A DNA stretch of 64,000 bases. Source: CP2-2F sp034436355. Its GTDB lineage: Bacteria > Chloroflexota > Anaerolineae > Aggregatilineales > UBA2796. Every line of letters begins with the position of its first letter. Positions within the stretch are counted from its first letter, which is position 1. Location: NCBI GenBank assembly GCA_034436355.1, contig DAOTVQ010000022.1:29205-93204 (forward strand), in the 5' to 3' direction. The position numbers were made by a program, and so were the translations under genes. Under the pieces are notes generated by a model. The model searched no databases. It was not told where the DNA came from and saw only the letters and a program-made list of their open reading frames with translations. Below are positions 1 to 8,594 of this stretch, one piece after another.

Positions 1-85
1 GGCTAGGTGCAGTGTCTTCCTTACCCAACGTTGCGGTATACTTCAGGGCGTTTTCTGCCACATGGATACAGGAAGTTTTTAAGCG

Positions 86-2017
86 TTGACACGCAACTTT
101 TCACTCACACGCTTAGGGCAGCTTGCCAACACATCCTACCGCCTGTTGCGCCAAGAAGGGCTGGGCGGTTTTACGAACCGTTTAAGGCTTTGGCTGCGCG
201 GCGAACGACGCTACGTGCGCCGTGATCGCCCTGACCTGCACGGCTATGCGCCTTATTGCAAGGCAACCACGCCCGATGAAGATGATCTCGCCGCGCAGCG
301 CAAAGAAGCACTGGCATGGCGCACCGCTCCTACCTTTGGCATCCTAACGCCCGTTTACAAGCCGCCGCTCTACATCTTTCGGCGGACGGTTGAGTCTGTC
401 CTCGCGCAGAGCTATCCACACTGGCGCTGGTACCTTGCCGATGCCAGCCCGAACGACGAACTTTGGGAATACCTCACCTACCTTGCCAAGCAGGATGCAC
501 GCATTGTGCCAATCCGCCTGACCGAGAACAAAGGCATCTCAGCGAATAGCAATGTTGCCTTGCGGCAAGCCCTACAAGAGGCAACCTGTGACTACATCGT
601 CCTGCTTGACCACGATGACAAATTGGCGCCAGAGGCTTTTTATGAAGTGGCGAAGTTTCTTCAAGCGCACCCTGAGGCTGACTTCATTTATTCGGATAGC
701 GATAAAATCAACGCCGAGGATCACCGTTTTGATCCGATCTTCAAGCCGGATTGGTCGCCCGAGCTGCTGCTGAGCGCTAATTTGCTCTGCCAGATGGCTG
801 TTATGCGGCGCGGCTTGCTGGAAAAAGTCGGTGAGTTTGATTCAACCAAAGATGGTGCGCAAGATTGGGATTTGTTCCTCCGCATGAGCGAGGTGACGCA
901 GAACATCTATCACTTGCCCAAAGTGCTGTATCACTGGCGCGTTTGGGAACGCTCCACAGCCAGCGCCCGCGAGGCGAAGAGCTACGCCGCCGAGGCGCAA
1001 TTGGCAGCCGTCCGTGAGCATTTGGCGCGCACAGGCATCCACAATCCGCGCGTCTTTTTCGATTCCGAGCATCCCATTCACAGCACCTACCCGTTAGTCA
1101 GCTGGGAACAGCCGCAGCCGCGCAGCATCGCCATTATCATCCCATCCCGCGATCACGCCGATATGCTGTTGGGCTGCCTTGCCACGCTCTTTGGGCGCAC
1201 GCGCTATCCAAACTACCGCGTGGTTGTGGTGGATACCGGCAGCACCCAACAGGCGACCTTTGATTTATATGCGCGCTATGGGCAAGAGCCGCGCTTTCAG
1301 GTGGTGAAGTACACCGAACCGTTCAACTTTAGCAAAGCCTGCAACTTTGGCGCCCAGCAGGCGCCTGAAGCTGACCTGCTGCTGTTTCTGAACAACGATG
1401 TTGAAGTGCTGGACGGCACATGGCTGGCGCGTATGGCGCAGTGGTACGAACGGGCGGGCGTTGGCATCGTTGGTGCTAAGTTGCTCTTTCCCGATGGTTT
1501 GGTGCAGCATGGCGGCGTATATCTGGGTGGCGGCGGGCTGGCAGCCCATTTGTTCAGCGGGCTGCCCGAAAACGCGCCCACCTACTTTGGCAACGACGGC
1601 TGGTATCGCAACGTTTTGGCGGTGACGGGCGCTTGCCTGATGATCTCACGCGAGGCGTTCGACAAGGTCGGCGGCTTTGATGAAGCCTATCAGCTCAACT
1701 ACAGTGATGTGGCGCTCTGCTTGCGCGTCTACGAGGCGGGCTACCGCATTGTCTACACGCCGCACGCACGCCTGATTCACTATGAATCGGTGACGCACAA
1801 ACGGCGCATCCCACGGGCGGATTTCTTGCGCGCTAACGCGGCATTCCAAAAATGGATCAAAAACGGCGATCCGTATTACAATCCGAACCTAAGCTATAGT
1901 ATGCCAAACCACTACGTCACGATGGATCCCTCACATCGTGCGCCCTATGTCAACAGGCTGCTCATGGCGCGCCTGCCGCACAAGGCGATAATCACCCTGC
2001 CTGACGACTTGGCGTAG
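86..2017 (+). CDS. Tandem family-2 glycosyltransferase
   Basis: A 643-residue protein with two GT-A (family 2) domains in a row, the layout of rhamnosyl- or glycan-polymer transferases. Domain 1 covers roughly residues 83-300 and opens with GILTPVYKP; its metal-binding acidic motif is LLDHDDKLAP with D175, D177 and D178. Domain 2 covers roughly 345-600, opening IAIIIPSRDH, with the acidic motif LFLNNDVEV around D438. No membrane segment or signal peptide is evident, so it should act at the cytoplasmic face on nucleotide sugars for cell-surface polysaccharide. The start is TTG at 86 with GGAAG ten bases upstream; nothing else in the first 85 bases fits. The sugar donor and acceptor cannot be told from sequence. 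The family is clear, the substrate unknown. Confidence 0.85.
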   Translation: MTRNFSLTRLGQLANTSYRLLRQEGLGGFTNRLRLWLRGERRYVRRDRPDLHGYAPYCKATTPDEDDLAAQRKEALAWRTAPTFGILTPVYKPPLYIFRRTVESVLAQSYPHWRWYLADASPNDELWEYLTYLAKQDARIVPIRLTENKGISANSNVALRQALQEATCDYIVLLDHDDKLAPEAFYEVAKFLQAHPEADFIYSDSDKINAEDHRFDPIFKPDWSPELLLSANLLCQMAVMRRGLLEKVGEFDSTKDGAQDWDLFLRMSEVTQNIYHLPKVLYHWRVWERSTASAREAKSYAAEAQLAAVREHLARTGIHNPRVFFDSEHPIHSTYPLVSWEQPQPRSIAIIIPSRDHADMLLGCLATLFGRTRYPNYRVVVVDTGSTQQATFDLYARYGQEPRFQVVKYTEPFNFSKACNFGAQQAPEADLLLFLNNDVEVLDGTWLARMAQWYERAGVGIVGAKLLFPDGLVQHGGVYLGGGGLAAHLFSGLPENAPTYFGNDGWYRNVLAVTGACLMISREAFDKVGGFDEAYQLNYSDVALCLRVYEAGYRIVYTPHARLIHYESVTHKRRIPRADFLRANAAFQKWIKNGDPYYNPNLSYSMPNHYVTMDPSHRAPYVNRLLMARLPHKAIITLPDDLA

Positions 2018-2077
2018 GAGTCTTCCGCTTGGCATGGTATATTATATATAATGTGTGTATAAAGAAGGACGAAGGCT

Positions 2078-3304
2078 ATGGACAACACTCTGCTCGAACG
2101 GACTGCGGCTTACTTCATTGACCTTGAAGAGCGCTACGGCGCGCATAACTACCACCCGATTGACGTCGTGATCCGAGAGGCACGCGGCGTTTGGGTGACC
2201 GATGTGGAGGGCAAACGCTATTTGGATTGCCTCAGTGCCTACTCAGCCGTCAATCAGGGACATGCCCATCCCAAGATTTTGCAGGCGCTGATCGAGCAGG
2301 CAAGCCGTGTCACCCTCACGGCACGTGCCTTCCGCAACGATCAGCTTGGGCTGTTTTACAAAGCACTTTCTGATATCACCGGCTACCAGCGTGTGCTGCC
2401 CATGAACAGCGGCGCCGAAGCGGTGGAGACCGCCATTAAGTTGGCGCGCAAGTGGGGCTATAAGGTGAAGGGCGTCGCAGACGGTCAGCAGCAGATCATC
2501 GTCTGCGATGGCAACTTTCACGGGCGCACCACCACCATCATCAGCTTCAGCAGCGAACCACAGTATAAAGAAGGCTTCGGACCGCTGACGCCAGGCTTTG
2601 TGAGCGTGCCGTATGGTGATGCGGATGCCCTTGAAGCTGCCATCACGCCGAATACGGTCGCCTTCCTCGTCGAGCCGATTCAGGGCGAAAACGGCGTGAT
2701 CGTGCCGCCGGAGGGCTATCTGCGGCGCGTTGCCGAACTCTGCAAGCGCCATCAGGTGCTGTTCATCAACGATGAAATTCAGACGGGGCTAGGGCGCAGC
2801 GGCAAGCTATTTGTGCAGGACTATGAAGACGTGCGCGGCGACATTTTGATCTTGGGCAAGGCGCTCTCTGGCGGCTTCTATCCCGTCTCGGCGATCTTGG
2901 CGGATGATCCGATCATGAGCGTCTTCCAGCCCGGCGATCACGGCAGCACCTTTGGCGGCAACCCGCTGGCAGCAGCTATTGCACGGGCAGCCCTTGCCGT
3001 GCTGATGGAAGAAAACCTGATCGAAAATGCTGCCCTGATGGGTGAGTATTTTAAGGAACAGTTGGAAGAAATCAACAGCCCGTATATCAAAGAAGTGCGC
3101 GGGCGCGGCTTGCTGATCGGCGTGGAGTTGAAGCCTGAAGCAGGCGGTGCGCGCCGCTTTGTAGAGGCACTGCGCGATAACGGCGTGCTTTCTAAGGAAA
3201 CGCATGTGCATACCGTGCGCTTTGCGCCGCCGCTGGTCATCCAGCGTGCCGAGATTGATTGGGCGCTGGAACGCATTCGCCCGGTGCTGCTAGGGCAGTT
3301 CTAG
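2078..3304 (+). CDS. rocD: Ornithine--oxo-acid aminotransferase
   Basis: A 408-residue class-III PLP aminotransferase that moves the delta-amino group of ornithine to 2-oxoglutarate, giving glutamate semialdehyde (arginine/ornithine breakdown or proline supply). Visible: the N-terminal YGAHNYHPIDVVI typical of ornithine aminotransferases, SGAEAVETAIKLARKWG for phosphate binding, INDEIQTGLGRSGK for the ring-binding Asp region, and GKALSGGFYPVSA with the PLP lysine at K261. Length is normal. The ATG has AAGGA and GAAGG just upstream. A TATAAT box lies at 2047-2052, without a good -35 element. It stands alone, followed by a strong GC hairpin. Other class-III enzymes such as acetylornithine aminotransferase are less likely because of the N-terminal motif. 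Confidence 0.9.
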   Translation: MDNTLLERTAAYFIDLEERYGAHNYHPIDVVIREARGVWVTDVEGKRYLDCLSAYSAVNQGHAHPKILQALIEQASRVTLTARAFRNDQLGLFYKALSDITGYQRVLPMNSGAEAVETAIKLARKWGYKVKGVADGQQQIIVCDGNFHGRTTTIISFSSEPQYKEGFGPLTPGFVSVPYGDADALEAAITPNTVAFLVEPIQGENGVIVPPEGYLRRVAELCKRHQVLFINDEIQTGLGRSGKLFVQDYEDVRGDILILGKALSGGFYPVSAILADDPIMSVFQPGDHGSTFGGNPLAAAIARAALAVLMEENLIENAALMGEYFKEQLEEINSPYIKEVRGRGLLIGVELKPEAGGARRFVEALRDNGVLSKETHVHTVRFAPPLVIQRAEIDWALERIRPVLLGQF

Positions 3305-3326
3305 GCAGCCCTTCTGCTTCTACCCT

Positions 3327-3356
3327 CACGCCCGCCCCGCCGACAGGGCGGGCGTG
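3327..3356 (+). terminator. Hairpin after rocD
   Basis: Perfect 11-bp GC-rich arms at 3327-3337 and 3346-3356 around an 8-base loop, 22 bases after the rocD stop codon. There is no T-run afterwards, so it is either a weak intrinsic terminator or a transcript-stabilising hairpin. Confidence 0.55.
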
Positions 3357-3732
3357 TGCAGATCAGCGCTGCGGGGCGTTCCCCATGTGTGAACTGGACT
3401 AGGGTCACTTTCACAAATTTGCGCCGATTTCACAAAATTTTCATGGAATCGCCCATTTTGTAACACACTTCGTTACTTTCGCCTGCTATCATAAGAGTCA
3501 GAAAGCGGGGCAACAACACAGCATCAGCGCACACACACAGCACTCGCAACGCAGAAGCATTGTAATCGCATTGGCAACCCATAGCAGCCTTGCATTGCAC
3601 ACGCATCGTCGCTACATTGCAGCAGCATCGCACGCGCATTCCAGACTCGTTGAAGCCGCAGCGCGCTACCGAACGTACACACATCGCAGTTTCATTGACG
3701 ACGCATAGATACAACGCCTCGTTCTTCTCGTG
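3357..3732. other. Gene-free stretch, possible non-coding transcript
   Basis: About 375 bases between the rocD hairpin and the dnaJ/rocD terminator with no convincing protein gene. The left half is AT-rich and holds two near-identical TTTCACAAATTT boxes. The right half (about 3510-3730) is built of loosely repeated CGCAT/GCATTG words. A TATCAT box near 3488 is a weak -10 candidate, and the strong terminator at 3733-3762 would end a plus-strand transcript of about 250 bases. A structured RNA is possible but unproven; no known riboswitch or RNA family was recognised. Confidence 0.25.
3409..3440. repeat. Paired direct repeat TTTCACAAATTT
   Basis: TTTCACAAATTT at 3409-3420 recurs as TTTCACAAAATTT at 3428-3440, 19 bases apart start to start, which is close to two helical turns. 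The arrangement suits a dimeric DNA-binding protein. No adjacent start codon explains it. Confidence 0.4.
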
Positions 3733-3762
3733 AAAAAGCCTCGCACCACGCGGAGGCTTTTT
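3733..3762. terminator. Bidirectional rho-independent terminator
   Basis: Perfect 10-bp arms AAAAAGCCTC (3733-3742) and GAGGCTTTTT (3753-3762) with a 10-base loop. It ends in T5 on either strand, so it can stop both minus-strand dnaJ transcripts and any plus-strand transcript from the gene-free stretch. Confidence 0.85.
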
Positions 3763-3780
3763 CATTGCCTGCGGAGGCGG

Positions 3781-4962
3781 TTAGGAACGGCTGCCTTCGC
3801 CGCTGAAAAAGTCGGCAAGGCGGTCAAAGAAGCCCTTACCGCCGCGCTGCGGCTCGGAAGTATCGCCAAAAGTGCGCGAAAGGTCTTCAAAGAGTTTGCG
3901 CTGTTCGGGGGTGAGGCGGGTTGGCACTTCCACCTGCACCACCACAAGCTGATCGCCGCGCCCTGCCGAGCTGCCATCGCCACGAATGCGGGGTGCGCCC
4001 TTGCCGCGCAGCGTGAAGACCTTGCCGCTTTGCGTGCCAGCCGGAATGCTCAGCTTTTCGTCGCCATCCACCGTCGGAATGGTGACGGTGGCGCCCAGCG
4101 CTGCCTGCGCCACGTTGATCTTGAAATCAAGGATGATGTCGAACTCGCGGCGCTTGAAAAATTCATGCGGCTGCACGCGGAAAAAGACCTGCACATTGCC
4201 ATTCGGTCCGCCGTTTTCGCCCGGCTCGCCTTCGCCAACCACCCGCAAGCGCGTCGAATCGTCCACGCCGCCCGGCACCGTCACGCTGATCTTGCGCGCA
4301 CGGCGCACCTTGCCCTGCCCGCGGCAGGTTTGGCAAGGCGTCTCGATGATCTCGCCACTGCCGTTGCAGCGCGGGCAAGCTGCCACCGTGACCATGCTGC
4401 CTAGAAAGGTTTGGCGCACTTGGCGCACTTCGCCGCTGCCGCCGCATTCGGTGCAACGGCGCGGCGCGCTGCCGGGTTCTGCACCGCTGCCGCTGCACGT
4501 CTCACAGGTTTCAAGGCGCATGATCTCGATCTCTTTGGTCACGCCAAAGATCGCCTCTTCAAAGGTGAGTGTCATATCATAGCGAATATCGCGCCCGGCG
4601 CGTGGCTGGCGGCGTGTGCTGCTGCCGCGCCGTGTGCTTTGCCCGGTGAAGGCGCCGAAAATTTCCTCGAACATCTCGCCCAGATCGCTGAAGCCGCCGT
4701 TAAAGCCGCCAAAGCCGCCTGCTTGCGGGTCAATGCCCGCCATGCCGTAGCGATCATAGCGAGCGCGCTTATCAGGATCGCTGAGGATGGCATAGGCAGC
4801 GTTGATCTCGCGGATGCGTTCCTCAGCCTCAGTGCCTTGATTCGCATCAGGATGATATTGTTTTGCCAACCGACGGTAGGCTTTTTTCACTTCTTCAGGG
4901 CTGGCGTTGCGCGCCACACCTAGAATCTCGTAGAGGTCTCGCGGCATTGTCTGGTTAACCAT
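3781..4962 (-). CDS. dnaJ: Chaperone protein DnaJ (Hsp40)
   Basis: A 393-residue type-I J protein, cochaperone of DnaK in protein folding. Domains in order: J domain at about 8-72 with the HPD triad at 37-39 (YHPDAN); Gly/Phe-rich linker (GGFGGFNGGFSD) near 80-95; zinc domain with four CxxCxGxG repeats (CETCSGSG, CTECGGSG, CPRCNGSG, CQTCRGQG) at about 152-220; then the substrate-binding and dimerisation beta domains. It is full length. No dnaK or grpE is adjacent. The start could be the ATG at 4962 or the in-frame ATG at 4947, which gives the more usual MPRDLYEILGV opening. It sits just downstream of, but apart from, the pupylation operon. Confidence 0.95.
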   Translation of the reverse strand: MVNQTMPRDLYEILGVARNASPEEVKKAYRRLAKQYHPDANQGTEAEERIREINAAYAILSDPDKRARYDRYGMAGIDPQAGGFGGFNGGFSDLGEMFEEIFGAFTGQSTRRGSSTRRQPRAGRDIRYDMTLTFEEAIFGVTKEIEIMRLETCETCSGSGAEPGSAPRRCTECGGSGEVRQVRQTFLGSMVTVAACPRCNGSGEIIETPCQTCRGQGKVRRARKISVTVPGGVDDSTRLRVVGEGEPGENGGPNGNVQVFFRVQPHEFFKRREFDIILDFKINVAQAALGATVTIPTVDGDEKLSIPAGTQSGKVFTLRGKGAPRIRGDGSSAGRGDQLVVVQVEVPTRLTPEQRKLFEDLSRTFGDTSEPQRGGKGFFDRLADFFSGEGSRS

Positions 4963-4970
4963 CTCTCACC

Positions 4971-4992
4971 AAAAAAGCCGAAACTGATCGGC
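4971..4992 (-). terminator. Hairpin plus T-run in the dnaJ leader
   Basis: On the minus strand GCCGA (4992-4988) pairs with TCGGC (4981-4977) and is followed by six T residues, eight bases before the dnaJ ATG. The stem is only 5 bp, so this may be a weak attenuator or chance. An AGTATA (minus-strand TATACT) -10-like box at 4998-5003 is too close to place the hairpin safely inside the transcript. Confidence 0.25.
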
Positions 4993-5118
4993 AGCTGAGT
5001 ATACACATTCACACACGGATTGATCTTATCATTGAATGGGCGGCGAGACAACCGTCTAGCGCGCAACAGGGCATGGGGAAAAGGGTTTCTCCCCTGCGAG
5101 AAGACTGCTGATCAGGTA

Positions 5119-5124
5119 TATAAT
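5119..5124 (+). promoter_or_regulatory. Candidate -10 box for the BON gene
   Basis: TATAAT at 5119-5124, about 90 bases before the BON-domain gene. No good -35 hexamer is visible at 16-18 bases, so support rests on the -10 match alone. Confidence 0.35.
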
Positions 5125-5213
5125 AGAGGGCAATACTCGGCATGTGCGGCAATCTATGCAAAGATTAGCCATGCACACAGTGCTTTCAGGCTTGTGAAAA
5201 GGACTTTCGACCA

Positions 5214-5657
5214 ATGGATGCTGAACACACCTTAGCGCGCCGCCCGGATGAAGATATTGAAGAAGACATCACCGATCTGATTCGGCGCTACCCGCCGCTG
5301 CGTGCTTCCCGCCCCTTTTTCACCTTTGCTGCCCTGCGCGGTGTGGTGAAGTTCATGGGCAACGTCCGCACGCCGCAAGAGCGCCACGTTTTGGCAGAGC
5401 GCCTACCGCACATTGCAGGGGTGCAAGGCGTTGATCTGAACGAACTGTATGATGACGAGCAGGTGCGCTTTGCAGTGGGCAAGTTGCTGCCTTACGGCGT
5501 TTATGCCACCGTCCATTATGGGGCGGTAGCGCTGACGGGCAGGCTGCCCGAAGGGCTAAGCGCCGAGCCGCTGATTGAGCAGGTGCGTGCGGTGGCAGGT
5601 GTGCGGCGCGTTGCCGCAGAGCTGCACAGCCCACAGCCGCAGCCCGCCGTCGGTTAG
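5214..5657 (+). CDS. BON-domain protein
   Basis: A 147-residue protein with two BON-like modules. The first is around residues 40-85 (FAALRGVVKFMGNVRTPQER, then LPHIAGVQGVDLNEL) and the second around 93-140 (GVYATVHYGAVALTGRLPEG, then VRAVAGVRRVAAEL). The pattern of a short strand, G-x-V-x-L-x-G-x-V, then a helix and VxGVxxV is the BON signature, a fold that binds phospholipids or other ligands in proteins such as OsmY. There is no signal peptide, unlike OsmY, so it is probably cytoplasmic or part of an assembly. AGGA lies ten bases before the ATG. Specific function unknown. Confidence 0.7.
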   Translation: MDAEHTLARRPDEDIEEDITDLIRRYPPLRASRPFFTFAALRGVVKFMGNVRTPQERHVLAERLPHIAGVQGVDLNELYDDEQVRFAVGKLLPYGVYATVHYGAVALTGRLPEGLSAEPLIEQVRAVAGVRRVAAELHSPQPQPAVG

Positions 5658-5675
5658 GCATCAGCCGCCCTAAAG

Positions 5676-5697
5676 CCCGCCCTGCCTGCGGGGCGGG
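5676..5697. terminator. GC hairpin between convergent genes
   Basis: CCCGCCC (5676-5682) and GGGCGGG (5691-5697) with an 8-base loop, between the convergent BON gene and the last gene of the pup operon. No T-run, so it is weak as a classical terminator. Confidence 0.45.
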
Positions 5698-5727
5698 ACG
5701 CCGCTCTAGGGATCAGGGGCGAAGCCT

Positions 5728-6600
5728 TCAGTTGGAGAAGCCCGATCTTTCACCAGAGTCCGTTGTGAGCAAGCGCGCCAGTGCTGCATCGCGCCCTAAA
5801 TCTGCCATGATCTGCACCTCGTAGGCGTAATCAGCGGCATACTGCGCCACTGCCTGCCCACTCAGGCGAAAGCGCTCTAGGGTGAAAAGCGTGAGCGGCA
5901 TATCCAAGAGCAGGACCACACGCCCTTCTTCATCCAGCACAAAGCGCGCCCAGTAAAGCTGCTCGTTCACTGCCAGCAGGTAGCGGCAAAGCACTTCATG
6001 CTGACCTGCTTGCCACCACGCCGCGGCGGCTGCCTCATCGAGGATTGGCACTTGCCAATATGCCCACGCTGCGTTGAAGGCAAGGTAGACCTCAAAGGGA
6101 CGCTCGGCTGCCTTGTAGTGAAAGTGATAATCGTTCAAGCTGAGCGGCTTGCGGAAGCCCCAGCCCTCGTGTTTCAGCGCCTTGAAATACGTATCCAGCG
6201 TGTGGCGCGGGAAGTATTCCAGCGTCTCAGCCCTAGCAGCGGCTTGGGAAGGCATTGCGGGCTGATCGTGCTGTGTGGCTGCCCGCCAGAGCGCCTCTAC
6301 AGTCATGTGGATGTAGGTGCGCTCTAGTTCTGCCAAGGGCAACTCTGCTTGCAGCAACAACTGCCCTTGCGGATCGCGGGCATATTTGCACAGATACAGC
6401 CGCCGTGCCGCCTGTAAATAGTGCGCTGAAGGCTGCCTTTGCGTCAGGGGCAGCGTGAAATACAACCAGCGCCTGTTCATGCCGACGTAAAGCGTGTATG
6501 CCTCGCGCTGAAGCTGCCAGCCTTGCCCCACCGCGCTAACGTGCCAACCTTGTGTTGCCAGCGCAGAGAGTGCGGCGCTGATCGGCTGTGACTCATCCAT
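5728..6600 (-). CDS. Duplicated YbjN-like protein, last gene of the pup/E1/E2 operon
   Basis: A 290-residue soluble protein with no enzyme motif I recognise. It appears to be two copies of one domain. Copy 1 is about residues 8-110, with the run YLCKYARDPQGQLLLQAELP. Copy 2 is about 135-265, with RFVLDEEGRVVLLLDMPL. In both, strands that describe a gently curved sheet are followed by a helix, as in YbjN or type-III-secretion-chaperone-like folds. That assignment is by eye. It starts five bases after the E2 stop codon, so it is surely co-transcribed with the conjugation genes, and may be a target-binding or chaperone-like adaptor. Alternatives are a non-catalytic UBC-like duplicate or an unrelated helper. 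Family unresolved. Confidence 0.45.
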   Translation of the reverse strand: MDESQPISAALSALATQGWHVSAVGQGWQLQREAYTLYVGMNRRWLYFTLPLTQRQPSAHYLQAARRLYLCKYARDPQGQLLLQAELPLAELERTYIHMTVEALWRAATQHDQPAMPSQAAARAETLEYFPRHTLDTYFKALKHEGWGFRKPLSLNDYHFHYKAAERPFEVYLAFNAAWAYWQVPILDEAAAAAWWQAGQHEVLCRYLLAVNEQLYWARFVLDEEGRVVLLLDMPLTLFTLERFRLSGQAVAQYAADYAYEVQIMADLGRDAALARLLTTDSGERSGFSN

Positions 6601-6605
6601 GCGGC

Positions 6606-7334
6606 TTACTCGCTATCCACCAGTTCGATCAAGCTGCCGAGCGCCTCTGCGCCTTCCGAGGGCGTGCCGTCCACCCACTCCACAAAGCCGCCCGTGCGCC
6701 GCATGACCAACGGCGTGCGAGGACTTTCACCGCTCAGCACATCTCGCCCATCCACAGGGAAGCGGCTTTCAGGCTGCGCCTTCAGCCATGCCACCACGTT
6801 ATGCGTCATGGCAAGTGGATCATCCATGTTGTAGTGGCGATACTGCACCATGCGTGCCGTCATCACCGCGATCTGATCGAGGGTGGCGGAGATCGGGAAG
6901 GCGAGATCAGCGTTGCAGATGAACGGCGCGTAGATGTTTGGATGCCAAATCGGCGTCAGCCACACAAAGCGCGGCGGCTTCACCGGATAATCCACATTGA
7001 AGATGACTTCCATGGCGTGGTTGGTCGTCTCCACGATATTGCCCGCCTGATCTTGGCGCAGCCCAATACAGTTAAAGACCAACAGATATTTCTCTGGCGG
7101 CTGATTCGGGAACTTTTGCGTGAACTGTTCGGGCGTCATGAAGCCGCGCAGACCTTCGTTAATGGTTTGGTTGAACTCTTGGCGCGTCATGGCGCGCCCC
7201 AGATAGGCGCTTGCCTCATCAGCGCTCAGGTCGGCGCAGTAGACCTCGATCAGGCTGTTTTGCCCGCGCACGGACTGAATGCGCTCAAATTCGTGCTTCA
7301 AACGATTATTGCGGCGGTCGGTATAGCTTGGCAT
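6606..7334 (-). CDS. E2-like ubiquitin-conjugating enzyme (UBC fold)
   Basis: A 242-residue protein with the hallmarks of a catalytic E2. After an N-terminal helix (NNRLKHEFERIQ) and a strand region comes YPVKPPRFVWLTPIWHPN, the same order as YPFKPPKVxFxTxIYHPN in eukaryotic E2s. HPN is at residues 131-133. The presumed active-site cysteine is C140 in FICNADLAF, seven residues after HPN, as in true E2s. A short insertion around 60-80 and a C-terminal tail of about 45 residues extend the core. The expected role is to take a modifier from the neighbouring E1 as a thioester on C140 and pass it to a target, helped by the RING-like protein upstream. Activity and modifier are inferred. It follows the E1 stop by 21 bases. 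Confidence 0.8.
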   Translation of the reverse strand: MPSYTDRRNNRLKHEFERIQSVRGQNSLIEVYCADLSADEASAYLGRAMTRQEFNQTINEGLRGFMTPEQFTQKFPNQPPEKYLLVFNCIGLRQDQAGNIVETTNHAMEVIFNVDYPVKPPRFVWLTPIWHPNIYAPFICNADLAFPISATLDQIAVMTARMVQYRHYNMDDPLAMTHNVVAWLKAQPESRFPVDGRDVLSGESPRTPLVMRRTGGFVEWVDGTPSEGAEALGSLIELVDSE

Positions 7335-7355
7335 ATTTACCTCTCTTGCTCCTAC

Positions 7356-8594
7356 TCAACGAGACCACGCAGCAAACTGTGCGTCTGCATCAGCGCTTAG
7401 CTCGAACCAGAAAATGCGCTCTGTGCCTTGCACGCTGGCTGCCACTTGCAGCACTGCCAACGGCGGCACGCCAAGCTGAGTCAGCGGCACAGCGGCAGCA
7501 GGCGATTCAGCGCTAAGCGCCAGCCGACTGAGGATGCTGGGCAGGCGCGGCACGCCACAGGTTGGGCAAGTGGCGCCGTCGGGCATCACGGCGTCATACG
7601 GGCGGTAGACGGGCGTGATCACATCGCAGGTTGGGCAATAAAAACGGCTGACGATCTCTAGTTCGGGCAGCAGGGCGGCGTTCTCAGCGCCCTCAGCGCT
7701 CAGCAGCGGCGCAATTGCCGCGTAGAACGCACCAACAGTCAGATCAGCGGCGCGCAATGGCAGCTCTGTGACGATTGCCCGTGCCTGATTATGGCTGAAA
7801 CAATCCTCACGCTCGGTATAGGTCAGCAGCGTTGTGCTGTAGGTGTGTCCGTTCACATAAATGCCCTTGCCGGCTGGCACTGCCATGCCGTGCAGCAGCT
7901 TCACAGCCTCTTGCACCTGCCACGCCGCAACGATGGAGGCACTGGTTGGCGTGGTAGGCTGCCTGCCATCCTGCAACTCTTCAGGGCGCAGCAACGGGCA
8001 GCGGTAGCGCACATTGACCAGATCGTAATCCGCCTCAGTCATGGTGCATTCATAGCAGGCGCCCTGATCAGGCACAAAAATGCGGGCAATGCCCATCAGC
8101 ACCTCAATTGCGCCGTCAATCCACGCCACGCCGTAGCGCCAGCAGGCGCGGTTGACGGCAAGGCGCGCCGCACGGTTATCCAAACAACCGATCACCACGT
8201 CCACGCGGCGGTAGACGCCTTGCCCAAGTGCTTGTGTCACATCGCCGTGAAAGGTTGCCACGCGCACATCAGGGTTGATCTCGCGCAGGCGCGCCGCCGC
8301 AACCTCAACTTTGCGCTTGCCGCTATCCTCAGCGCGATACAGCACCGAACGCGAGAGATTCGCCGCCTCCACGCTGTCAAAATCTGCCAGCAGAATATGC
8401 CCCACGCCCAACAAAGCAAGGTTTTTCAGCACTTCGTTGCCAAGCGCGCCGGCACCCACCACCATCACCTTAGCGCTCCGCAGCTTGGCGTGATCCCACC
8501 AGTCAATCAGCTTAAGGGCGGCGTAACGGTCGGCACTGGGTGCGCTGATCTCGATCAGTCCATCGCCCTCAGTGAACTCGATCAGATCGCTCAT
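7356..8594 (-). CDS. E1-like activating enzyme (ThiF/MoeB/UBA family)
   Basis: A 412-residue E1-superfamily protein. Rossmann ATP site: VMVVGAGALGNEV with GAGALG at 47-52. D71 and D73 lie in LLADFDSVEAANLSRSVLY, and CLDNRAAR (D139) is the conserved adenylation motif. Zinc or structural cysteines CYEC at 180-183; C199 in VRYRCPLL is the best candidate for the catalytic thiol, followed by the usual TSASIVAAWQVQEAVKLL helix at about 217-234. A second zinc ribbon, C320/C323 and C343/C346, lies in a C-terminal extension absent from ThiF and MoeB. It should adenylate the C-terminus of a small modifier and carry it as a thioester. ATGA overlap (4 bases) with the RING gene shows translational coupling. 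No thiamine or molybdopterin genes are nearby, which argues against a ThiF or MoeB role. Confidence 0.8.
   Translation of the reverse strand: MSDLIEFTEGDGLIEISAPSADRYAALKLIDWWDHAKLRSAKVMVVGAGALGNEVLKNLALLGVGHILLADFDSVEAANLSRSVLYRAEDSGKRKVEVAAARLREINPDVRVATFHGDVTQALGQGVYRRVDVVIGCLDNRAARLAVNRACWRYGVAWIDGAIEVLMGIARIFVPDQGACYECTMTEADYDLVNVRYRCPLLRPEELQDGRQPTTPTSASIVAAWQVQEAVKLLHGMAVPAGKGIYVNGHTYSTTLLTYTEREDCFSHNQARAIVTELPLRAADLTVGAFYAAIAPLLSAEGAENAALLPELEIVSRFYCPTCDVITPVYRPYDAVMPDGATCPTCGVPRLPSILSRLALSAESPAAAVPLTQLGVPPLAVLQVAASVQGTERIFWFELSADADAQFAAWSR

Noticed and set aside
3430..3765. A 111-residue Cys-rich minus-strand reading frame after dnaJ
   Set aside because: Its start codon lies in the terminator hairpin, it has no convincing ribosome site, and the Cys-rich pattern comes from GCA/TGC-like words in a repetitive stretch.
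3730..4404. Plus-strand frame opposite dnaJ
   Set aside because: Antisense shadow of a well-supported gene, with no ribosome site and no recognisable domain.
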